From assembly GCA_028673005.1 (NCBI GenBank), contig CM054116.1:24281840-24345839 (forward strand): a stretch of 64,000 nt of DNA. Direction: 5' to 3'. The notes under the pieces are model-generated. The model had not been told where the DNA came from, searched no databases, and saw only the letters and a program-made list of their open reading frames with translations. A program made the position numbers and the translations under genes. Each line of letters starts with the position of its first letter. Position 1 is the stretch's first letter. This document shows positions 20,901-32,900 of this stretch, piece by piece. This stretch comes from Tanypteryx hageni. Taxonomy: Eukaryota > Arthropoda > Insecta > Odonata > Petaluridae.

Positions 20901-23900
20901 TCGACGCAAATGCAATATAATTTTGAGATCATTTTTTTATATCTCAGACATTTCAACTGTGGAAAAACGAAATTATCTTAATAATTGTTTTAAGCGCTAT
21001 GCACCACATTTGAGAGGCAGATGTGCCAAATGAGTCATAGGTTGGTCACCACTGACCTAGAGTGATAAAATATCGCTTTACATATAATAAATTAATATTT
21101 ATTTGTCAAGTAAATAATTAAATGAAAATCATTATATTTTTATAAGAAAAATAAAGATGTAATTTAAGCGAGGAAAGTTGAATTCCTGATTTATTCTTCG
21201 TCACAAAAGAGGGAAAAAAGCTGGTAAACAGCTGCACAAATAAAAATTTAAAATTACCACTTGAATCTCTGATTCTGTAGCATTTCCTTAATGTTAGCGT
21301 AGATGATTTTTCTCAATTCTTCTCACTAATGAATTCACTTATCCCCCTTCCACACAAGCAATCTATGGGTGTGGTATGTACGATGGATACCAAATACCTA
21401 AAAAATTTCCAAATTACTTAACTATTCAGTGTTCGGTATAGCATCGGTATCGAACACCGAACAGTTTGTCTGATTACTGAACAGGTGGCAACCTTAACCT
21501 AGATGCATGCACATATCCTGATTGAACAGGTACTGCATGGCTGACAATGCTTGAAAGAGCCTATCATTTTTCAGTCATTTTGAGAGGCACTTTGAGAACA
21601 ATAGGTTACAGTAGATGCAATGAATATGTAGGAATACAGTAGCAGCAGAAACATACTATCTTACAGATGTTAAAATAGAGAGGACACTCTGCCATGAAGT
21701 CTATCTCTTAAACCTATTAATGCCACATGGCATTATATAAATATTTGCTACTCGAGCAAGAATCAATAACAACAATATTTCAGATCCACAGAGATCAGTT
21801 TAATTAATTCAAAAATCAACAGAAGGAAAGTAAAATAATGCAGTATCTTATAGGATGAAAAGAAATGCATTTCAGCTACTATGTATGGGAATAGCTGATT
21901 ACAAAATCTGAGAAAGGAGAAAATTTGTTTTGGTCATTTCTCCATTTATCCCTTGGATTTTATCATAGCATCTTTTGAGATGGAATTCATTTAATACAGT
22001 AGAATCCCTTTATAACCAGGTATCGGGAGACATAAGAAAACCCACGTTATTGGCAACCTGCGTTATATCAGGAATTGAGTATTGAAAGGTTGCACAACTA
22101 TTTTTTACAGTCTGTCCCTATTTATACAAGAAATTTAATTGCAAAATTAAGTAAAAATGCACATCTCTAAAGCTGTGTACCACATGAAAGCACTAAGCTG
22201 GCGTTGAAAGTGACTGAGCAGAAAATCAAGATAATGAATTGGCATGGCAGTGTTCCAAGTAGAAGCAACTACACATGGGTGGGCGGAGCACACCTGACTA
22301 ACATAGTTTGCTTCTGAAGTAAGGGACTGGGGCAGGGATGGGAAAACTTTTGACGAAATGGGCTTCATTAGTAGTTGCAGTTCCTTAGGTGGGTCACATT
22401 TAACATATGCAGATGTTTCGGCAGGCCACATTAGGATTCACATCAGAAGTTACTTGAGAGAATGCGAAACATTCTATCAGTGAAAATCAATACATAATAA
22501 TATTTTAGCATCAAAACTTCAAAGGTCTTTCAGCCCTAGTTTTAACAAAAAAATGAAATTATCTGTATTAGACTTCACGGTTTGCTGTCATAATAGCATC
22601 ATGGGTTGGGTTGCCATATTTTTCATGTTACTCTCCGGATGACATAACACAAAAATCCTGACAAAACCCCGACTTTTTAAGCACAAAAAATTGTACAGTG
22701 GTGTTATATCAATAAAGGAAATATAATTAAAGTAAATTGTTGAATTTAAATGTTGTTATTACTTAAACATTTATGCATAAAAATATTAAATGCAATAATA
22801 CTTAAAATTTCATGCGTTATTGACTTATTTAAAACAATAATTCTGATGATGGAGACTATCTAAATAATATATAGAAATATACAACTTTTTATACATATAT
22901 TGAAGAATATATACAAAAATATAAACTCTACACCTAAGTGTACCAATTAACTTTGAAATAAAAGTTCAAATGATTATTAAAGAATAATAATATGACATTA
23001 TATTATTATCATGGTTTGCAGAATGACTTATTTACAAATTTAAAGCAAAATGATCGAGTAGAGCCAAAAATTACATTTAACATCTCATGATATAATTAGG
23101 GAAAAAATGTTAAAATCACAAAATGCAATACCGACCTAAATTGTGTAGACTTATTCTTGAATGTTACTACTAATTCTAAAAATATTTCCCAAAAATTAAC
23201 ATAAAAAACGTACAATAGAAGGAAAAAATCAAATTCTGGACATGTTAAAATCCCACCCAGATGTCCCCGGTCACCTTAAAAAGAGGACATCTCCGGGAAA
23301 AACTGGACATCTGGCAACCCTAATCATGGGCCACGTACAATGCTCTTCCAGGCCATAGTTTGCCCAGACTAAAGCGACCATAGAGATTTGAGTGCCTACC
23401 AGTGAATGCACCCAATACATGTAGGAAAGAGTTGAGAGATTTTCTGACTGAAAAATGCTTATGGTAAGTTCTTGAAAAATAATTTGGATATTATTAATTT
23501 TATAGTGTTACACAAAATTCCCCTCCCTAAGGACTGCATAACCTTACAGAGGTGGGAGGGTTTGTGTACTCTTATGAACCAAAGAGCCATGCCAGCAGGA
23601 GATAATTCTCCTGGTAGGACCATCCAAGCTGGAAAGGTCTGAGGGGAAGGGTCAGACTAAGAAGCAGTCTTGAAGATTTTACATCCCCCTGTGCAAGGGC
23701 AGCTGCTTGCACAGTACCTCTGTAGTTGGTGATCATGTGGATCTGAACAGCTACACGTGGGTAATCACACTTGTGAAACTGCGATGAGGAAAGCAAGGGG
23801 AAACTACCTCATTATATTTCCCATGATAGGCTGAAAAGCTGCAAATACTTCTATGGATCTCTCTGGGGTAAAATATTCCGGAGGTAAAATAAGTCCCCCA

Positions 23901-26900
23901 ATTGGATCTCTGGGTGGAGACTACCCTAGGGGATGCACAGAGGAAACGTAACATTAATAAGAAGCAAGTAGTGAGAAATTAAAAATAGGCACATGGAATG
24001 TTAGGACTATGGATTCAGGGGGTAAACTAGAGAATTTAAAAAGGGATATGAGAAGGAATAATATAGGTATAGTAGGTCTTAGTGAAGTTCGGTGGGAAGG
24101 AGAAGGTGAGATAAATTCAGACGAATTTAAGATTATTTACTCAGGAGGAGAGAAAAAGGAAAGGGGAGTAGGGATTATAATGAGAAAAGAGATAGCTGAA
24201 AGAATTAGCAAGGCAATGACAGTTAATCATAGATTAATAGCCGTAAAACTTCAGATGGAGCCAGTGGAAATGCTTATAATTCAAGTGTATATGCCAACAA
24301 CTAATGCTGGCGACGACGAAGTAGATGAAATGTATGAACAGATTACGGAGATATTGGAGGAGAAGGGAAAAGGAAGGATCACCACCATAGTAATGGGAGA
24401 CTGGAACAGTGTAGTCGGAGAGTGACAAGAAGATAACATAGTGGGAAAATATGGACTAGGGAAGAGAAATGAAGGAGGGAGAAACTTGTGGAATTTTGCC
24501 ATAGAAATAGATTGATTGTAACTAATACATGGTTTAAGCATCACCAGCGGAGACTTTACACATGGAGAAGCCCAGGAGACCAGAGACGATACCAGATAGA
24601 TTACATACTAGTCAATGAAAGATTTAGATATAGCATTAAAAATGTGAAAACACTACCAGGGGCAGATATTGATTCCGACCACAACCTTTTGGTGGCAAAT
24701 ACACAATGTAGACTGAAGAGCGTTAAGAGAAACATAAGAGTTAACAAGAAATGGAACTTATCATTAGAGGGATTCTTAAAGAACAAGGAGGCTATCATGA
24801 CTGAGCTGGAGGAAAGGTTGGGGGAAAGAGCTGAAGAAAATAGGAAGAATGTAGATGAGGAGTGGAGATACATCCATAGCAACATTAAAGATGTAATGGA
24901 AAAGAAGGTAGGAAAGATAACGCGTGAAAGAAACAAAAAACCCTGGGACAAAGCAGCCATGCTGCAAAAAATGGAAGAGCGGAGAAAGTGGAAGAACATA
25001 AACACTGAAGAAAGCCAAAGAAAGTACAAAGAGTTAAATAATACTTTAAGAAGGGAAACAGATAAAGCCAGAGAACAGTGGATAAATAAGAAATGCGAGG
25101 AGATTGTCGAGTGTGAAAGAACTTGTAGAACAGACCTCATGTATAGCAAAGCAAGGGAACTATTCAAGAAAAAGGCAAGAATGGAATCATGAACAAAAGT
25201 GGTAAAATAGTCTCAGAGCCAGACAATGTAAAGAATGTCTGGAAAGAATACATTGAGGTTCTGTATGACAAAGAAGGAAAGCCAAGAAATATTGAATTAA
25301 ATGAAAAAGAGGATGTGGAAGAAGATCAGTTAGGACCAAGTATTCTCGAGTCTGAAGTTAAAAGAGCTGTTGGGAGTGATGATATACCAGTGGACGTTCT
25401 TAAGGTTTTGGGGTCAAAAGCAGTTAAGCAACTCACAAAATTCTTTAACCAAGTGTATGATACTGGCATATGGCCTGAAGATTTTTTAGATGTTGTTATG
25501 GTACCACTGGAGAAAAAGAACAATGCAAAAAATAGTAAGGATTACAGAACAATTAATTTAATTTCTCTTACAGCTCAAGTTCTAACCAGAATAATAACCA
25601 AAAGAATTGAAGGTAAAATAGAAAAGGAGCTGCAAGATAATCAGTTTGGTTTCAGAAGAGGAAGAGGGACTAGAGATGCTATAGGATGTATGAGGATGAT
25701 GATAGAAAGAACGCTAGAAGTCAATAAAGGTTTGTATTTTTGTTTTGTAGATTGAGAGAAAGCTTTTGACCGAGTGAAATGGGATAAAATGTTGGGTATT
25801 TTAAATAAAATAGGAATAGATTGGAAAGATAAAAGACTGTTTAAAAACCTTTACTTTGATCAAAAGATTAGAGTCAGGGTTGAAGGAGAAGAAACAGAAA
25901 GTACTTCAATAGGGAGGGGAGTGAGGCAGGGATGTCCTATTTCACCAGCGATATTTAATATTTATGCAGAAACAATAACAGAAGAAGCGTTGATGGAAGA
26001 GAAAGAATTTAAGATAGGAGGTGAAAGTATTACCACCATTAAATATGCCGATGATCAGGGATTAATAGCAGAAGACGAGAAAGAGCTTCAGAGGATGACA
26101 GACAGACTAGTGGAGGTTGGCCAACAATATGGATTGAAGATCAATGCAGAAAAAACGAAAGTCATGGTGGTTTCAAAAAAACATAAAGAATTAAATATAA
26201 TGGTAAATGGCCAAAAATTGGAACAAGTAAGTAGTTTCAAATATCTTGGCAGTATTTTAGCGCAGGATGGAAGTAGTACACAGGACATCAGAAGTAGGAT
26301 TGCAATGGCAAAAGCAGCATTTAACAAGAAGGAGCTTCTCTCAAGCAAGAAAATAAATTTAGAAACAAGGAAGAAATTAGCAAAATGCTACATACGGAGC
26401 ATAGCTCTTTATGGCACAGATATGTGGACGGTAACGAGAAAGGGGGAAAAATATTTAGAAAGTTTTGAGATGTGGGTATGGAGGAGGATGATGAAAGTGA
26501 AATGGACAGAGAGGAAGAGAAACAAAGAAGTATTAAAAATGGTGGGAGAAGAAAGGATGCTAATAAAAACAATCAGGAAAAGAAAAGCAAATTGGATAGG
26601 GCACAAATAGGCACAATACCTGAAATAGATAAATTATTGCTATCTTGCAGTAAAATCATAATAATTTCAAATAATATAAAATATTATACACTAACATCAG
26701 AGTGACCTACATCCTGGCTTCTCCAGGCATTTCTACAATTTGTTAGGCAGTCCTGGCAAGTAGGTTGCTTGGTCAGCCATAATTTGTGAAACTAAAAATA
26801 TATTAGCAACTTATTTAACAAAATGATATTCGACTTGCTTGAAATTTTATTCAACTTACAGTCAAGTACACATATATAACAAGACAGTCTCCGTGTGTAC

Positions 26901-29900
26901 TGACTTTTCAGTAAATATGCATTTTAGAGTCCCATATTATTTTCGTAGTAAACCTACCGTATTATAGTGTCCCTAATTTTTTGTGTTATTATTCCGAAAA
27001 TATATTAGTTGCTTCAAAACACCATTGTTTATTTTTATTATTCAGAAAATATATTAGTTGATTCGACTGTTATAGTTTATTATTTCGCGTTTTCCTTTCT
27101 CCAGTTACTATGTTGTTGTTTACCTTTTTATTTCATTTGTTAGTTTAACAATCAATGATAATTTACATTTTGTGCGACTTCACCGGGTTGGGTAAATTGG
27201 TTGAAGTGTTTTGGTTCTTCCTCAAAGGGACATTTTTTGTGACTTCACCAGGTCGGGTAAGTTGGTTGAAGCATTTTGGTTCTTCCTCAAAGGGACATTT
27301 TGTGCGATTTCACTGGGTTGGGTAAGTTGGTTGAACTGTTTTGGTTCTTCCTCAAAGGGACATTTTGCATGACCAAGAATCATTTCAGAAAAAATATATT
27401 TTGGCTAACATAAGCTCTCGAATTACCCATCACACTTCCCCGATGTGGTTCCCAATCACAATTTTTGAGATGCTAAATTGGTAATAAAAAATGAAACCAT
27501 CTCCTAACCCAATCTTTTTTACCCAACCCTATGTTGAGGTGAGTATAATTAGTTATATTATTGAATTTCTCCTATAAATAATTCGGGACACTAAAATACG
27601 CATTTACTGATTTTTCTTCCTCAAAGCATAGTCTCCCTTATCAATACATCTAAAAATACCCTGTAAATTCCATTTAAAAATCTACAGTGGATAAATACTC
27701 AAAATAAATAATGTTATATAGTTGAGTCTCAATAATCCAAGATTCGCTTAATCAGAGATCGTGTTCTCAGAGACATTGCAGTGAATAAAAGATATGGCAA
27801 AGAAACGAAAGACTCTTGACAGGATTTTTATCATTAATTTACTATCATGTATTATTAATGTGTTAATTAATTAATGTTGATTAAATTGTTTTATAATTGT
27901 TTTTAAGGAATAAAACTAGTATTGGACTGTAGAGGATACATGGCACTGAAATTGATGAGAAAGCAGAGAGTAAATCTGTTTCCCACATGATTTGAGTGTA
28001 ACAGTGCAATAATAATGGAAAGGAAACCAACCTAACCCAGGAGACCCAAGTTAACATGGAAAGGAAATCAACTCAATCCGGGGAACCAAAGTGAACATGG
28101 AAATGAAACTAACCCAATCGCGACCAACACAACCCAACAGGCTGAGAATGAAAGGGAATCTCCGAGAGCTAAATGTAATATTTCGTAAGTTTCAAATTTC
28201 CATAATACGTATACTATAATTAACGAGAGTAGGGATCTGGCCGTTTTGCCCTCTGGGTGGAGGGAATGTGCCAACAGCGAATCAGGTAGTCTCCCTCAGG
28301 CGGGTCCTATGTTGCCAAACCTCATGGAGCCTCTGAGCCTCTGCCTGGAGCTCAGTGTGCTGTTAGCCTTTGCCTCTTACGTTACAGTGCGCCTTTTCGC
28401 CTTTTGAGTTGTCACGTCTTTCGAGATTTCTGGAGTTTTGAGTTTTCTCGCCCTTTGAGTTTTCACGTCTTTCGAGTTTTCTGGTATGTATTTTAAGTTT
28501 TCTCGCCTTTTCAGTTTTCTCGACTTTCGAGTTTTCTTGTATTTTGAATGTCGTTTTTTGCGTTTTAGTTCCAGGTTTTTTTCACGTAGTGGACATGTCT
28601 CGTCCATCACGCTCGAGAGGAAGACCGAGGAGCCGATCTGATGATACCAGCAGATCTGGAAGATCACCATTTGGGCATGGAGTAACCATCAGAAGTCAAG
28701 CTCGGGAGATGGTTTGGTCTGCGAGGGACTTTTTTGAGAGAGAAAATGCTCATATCACCGACACCGGTTCTCCTATTATCCCCTTCAATAAGGTTATCAA
28801 AAGGACATCAGCTGCACTTAATGTTAGCTCAAATACCGTGTGGAGAGTGTCGAAAGAAAAGAAAATGCCATCCAACGAACCAGGGCCATCTAATCTATCA
28901 ACCCCGGGCAAGAAAAGGCCCCGAGATTCAAAGATCACCAACTTGGACTCGTACAAGGAAGATGTGTTTCGAAGACACATCTATGGATACTACCGGAGGA
29001 AAAAGCATCCAACATTGTTCAAAGTATATAGATCGCTTAGGGAAGAAAATTTGTATGAAGGAAGTATAAGCTCGTTGAGGACAATATTTTTTAACTTGGG
29101 TTTTGAATACAAAAAGATTAATGGCCGAAGCTTACTTCTGGAGAGAGGAGATGTTATTACAAAAAGAAGTTTATTCCTACACCAACTAGTGAGAAAAAAC
29201 TTCGACGATAACGTTTGGCTGGATGAGACATGGGTGAATGCGGGACACACCGTTAACCCTTTGAGTGCCACGCCGATTTTGGTGGGTATGTCCAAAAGTG
29301 CCATGGCTATTTCAGCAATTTTGCATCAATCTCGAAGAAAAATCACATACACGCAATGTATTCATATTCTTGCCTGTTTCTTTCAGTAATTGCACAGATG
29401 ATTACAAATATTAATTATATTAATACAGAATACTAAGTATTCTACATAATTTTGGATGATAAATTAAAAATATTTCAAGATTGATATCAAGTTACGATAA
29501 ATTTTTTTTACGAAAAAATTTTTATGCAGTACCTGAGATAACAGTAAATGAATCCACTCGCTTTTTATGCTCAAAATCTGCAGATAAGTTGGCAATATTG
29601 AATGAAATCTAACACTACTGCGATGCACACTCTAAAACACCAGGCAAGCTACTGACGAAAAAATAGCCGAAGACGTTGCAGTCGAAATAAAATTGAAAGA
29701 CAATCTTTCCACATGAGACTTAATACAATGTTGCAGGGAAAGCTTATCAGATGTTAATTCAGTGGTTACCAGAGTTATCTAAACCACAAAGAAACTATAA
29801 TGTCAGCGTAAACAAGCGCGACCGACAGATCGGCTGGTGGCATTTTTCGCACATGTAGCGAGGGCCGATAGATCAGCCGGCTGGCACTAAAAGGGTTAAG

Positions 29901-32900
29901 AAGGGATGGACCGACCATACCAAAGAAGGAATGTCGGAGGGACCATCTGGCAAGGGAGGGAGGCTCATCGTCTGCCATGCTGGGACCTCAAATGGCTTTG
30001 TTCCCAACGCCAACCTTGTATTTTGCTCCAAGAAAACCGGCGACTACCACGAGGAAATGGACCATAAAAAAATTTATGTAGGGTTCAAAACAGTGCTACT
30101 GCCAAATATTAAAGAGCACAGTGTGATAATAATGGACAATGCACCATATCATTCTGTGCAAATCAATAAGCCTCCCACAGTTGCTAGCAGGAAGGCCATG
30201 ATAATGGAGTGGTTGGCGGAAAACAACATCCCTTTTGATGAGGGAATGACGAAGGGAATATTACTTAATTTAGTGCATAAAAACAGACCCCAGTTCCCTT
30301 CATATGTAATAGACGAACTGGCCAAAAGTGAAGGACATGAAGTGGTTCGTCTTTCCCGCTATCACTGTCACTTCAACCCCATCGAATTGATATGGGCACA
30401 GGTTAAAGGTCATGTAGCCAGAGAAAATAAATCATTCACTCTAAAAGAAGTGGAAACACTGCTCAACGAAGGTCTTCATAAAGTGACTCCGGGAGACTGG
30501 AAAAAGGCTGTCGACCACGTGAAGAAAGAAGTAGAAGATGCTTGGGAAAAAGAAGGTACTTTGGACGCAGCTGTTGACGAACTTATCATTCGATTGAAAG
30601 AAGAAAGTTCTACTGAAAGTGAAGTGACTTCTGATGAACATAGTGATCGTGAAGAGTTTATGGAAGGTGTTTAACTTTTGAAATAGCGTAGAACAATGTG
30701 TAAAAAGTTACTTGTGTAAATTTTGCTACTTATAATTAATCACTACAATAAAAATGTGTTATTAATATCTATTCTGTACTTGTATACGAAACAAAAAATC
30801 ATACCAAAATCCTGTCTGAAAGTTCCTAAAATATTCTATTCAATAATTTCAATGTTTTTAAAAGCATTATTACGGGAATAATTCACTCAGCAGCTGACGA
30901 GTTTTATCCCTCCAGTACTCCGCGTGGGGGGCTGTGGACACCTCAGGCATACGTTTTATGACAGGGTTCCTTTCCTTTGGCGTTTTATGACCCCGACCCT
31001 TCAGTAGCTGGAATGACGTGTTTGGAACCTATTCTGCTAAACATTTTCAGTTTTCTGTGATATTCCTTTGAGTTTGGACGTTTTTTCCAACAATAAGAGA
31101 GTGCACTGGAAATAAACGCCTTTTTCTTTGTGTGGATGCTGTTCATATTATATTCTAAAATTATTGTTATTATCTATAGAACTTTTTTATTTCACATAAT
31201 TTGAGATTGTCTCTGAATAGTTTCTTCACTGATCAACATCATAAAATGTGTTATTTCCCGTAATTGGAGATCGCATCTCAACAATTTCTTCACTGACTCT
31301 GATCCTACAAGGTTTGTAGATGTTTATTATTTCAGTGTTCGGTTTTTGTTTTGAAACTCCCAGTCAACTGTTTCCAATTAACATTTGACAGAACTGTTAT
31401 AAATATTATAGTGAATTACACTATTATTCAAATTGAAAAGTGAAGCCAATACAGTTTTCAAGGTCATGGTGCGAAAAACAGGGTTTCCCCTCGTGTACAA
31501 TTACTATTTCTGTTCTATTGTGGTATTTCACATTTATTAAATTGAACTGAAGATATTATAAGTATATTCCTAAAAACTGTCAACTGACTCATAGATTGAC
31601 CTCCGAAAATATTCATGAAAGTGTACCTTAATACTTTTTCTTTTCGAAATAGATTAATAATTACAAAATCATTTGAAACTTCTCAAAATTATTAACTTAT
31701 AAATGACTATGAATAGAACAAAATAAAGAATCAACTGAATAATAGCGATATTGCTTTTATAACAATAAAATTGTGGTTTATCAGGAGAACCCCACGCGAG
31801 TACTGGCGGTTGAAAAATTAACGCGAGTACCGGAGGATGAAATTTTAACGTTGTTTCTGAATGTGTGGTTATGATTCCCTGAAAATATAAGATTTCTTGG
31901 ATTGCCAGTTTCCGAAATAATTTGAGAATAGAATATGAGCCGTTCGGTCTGTCCGAGTACGCCTGCGCGGTGGGCGAATACAGTGGAGGGGATGGAGTGG
32001 AAATGCGGTGGAGGGGGAACCGGCAGAAGTCTAGGCAGCTCTGCATTCTAAGCCATTCTAAGCTCCGCCTCCACAAAACCCAACTCTCGTTAATTGAAGT
32101 ATAGATATAACCAGGGGCGGATCGAGGGAGAATATCGGCCCAGGGATTTTTATCTTAACTGGCCCTTATAGTTATATGATATTTTTATTTAAATATTTAC
32201 ATATACAATAGAATCCCCAAATTTGCGTTCTTTTCAGTTTCGTGGGCTTTTCGACTATTGCTGCCAATCGGAAGTGAAAACAACAACACAAAACAAACAA
32301 ATTAAGTTCTTTATCTGCGATGTTTCTTTATCATGTTGTGACCACGTTTTTTGAAAATGTCTACTAAGAGAAAAGCAAGTGATAATACAGAAAGCAGAAG
32401 CAAAAAGAAGACATTGACTTTAAGTGAGAAAAAAGTTGTTAAATAAACTTGCTAGTGGCCAGAGTGAGCAGACAATATGGGATGAGTCAATAGTTCGGTA
32501 CATTAAGAAAAATAAATAGAATATCAGGGAGTGTGTGGTTGCAGGAACCCTCCAAAGCACGAAGTTACTGGGGTTCCTTTTGTAGTGTACACCAATTTAA
32601 ATGCATGCATTTTTTTGCCTTTTACATGATTCAATAAATATTTTTTCCACAGATTCCTTGCTACTCAGTTTACCGTGAAATTATCTCAGCATACTTACTG
32701 TATGGCTATGGCAGATTTAAGTGCCAAATTATATACATAATGTTTTTGGGAATGTAACCCATGAATTTGGGGGCTTTACTGTACTCGCAAACAAAATTCA
32801 AAACATTAATCACATAGGAATTAACATTATTTTGTTTTTCCATGTCATGGCATAAATATTTCAACAATTTTTTTATACATTTAAAATCTAGTTACTTTTA

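Larger units (their letters stand above)
28212..32101 (+). mobile_element. Long IS630-Tc1-mariner transposon with DD82E-type spacing
   Basis: Flanked by TA at 28210-28211 and 32102-32103. The inverted termini TACTATAATTAACGAGAGT and the complement of TACTTCAATTAACGAGAGT match closely. Total length is 3,890 bp, or about 3,250 bp without the piggyBac MITE at 29257-29895. It encodes one transposase. A 54-bp minisatellite lies before the start codon and about 1.4 kb of non-coding sequence follows the stop. It lies in ETFA intron 5, opposite in orientation to ETFA. Confidence 0.85.

Noticed and set aside
24234..25167. Long minus-strand open frames in the LINE
   Set aside because: They are antisense to the endonuclease and reverse transcriptase, in purine-rich coding sequence that naturally lacks antisense stops.
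28377..28670. 97-codon Lys/Arg-rich frame on the minus strand
   Set aside because: It is the antisense reading of the leader minisatellite, so its repeats reflect DNA repetition, not a protein.
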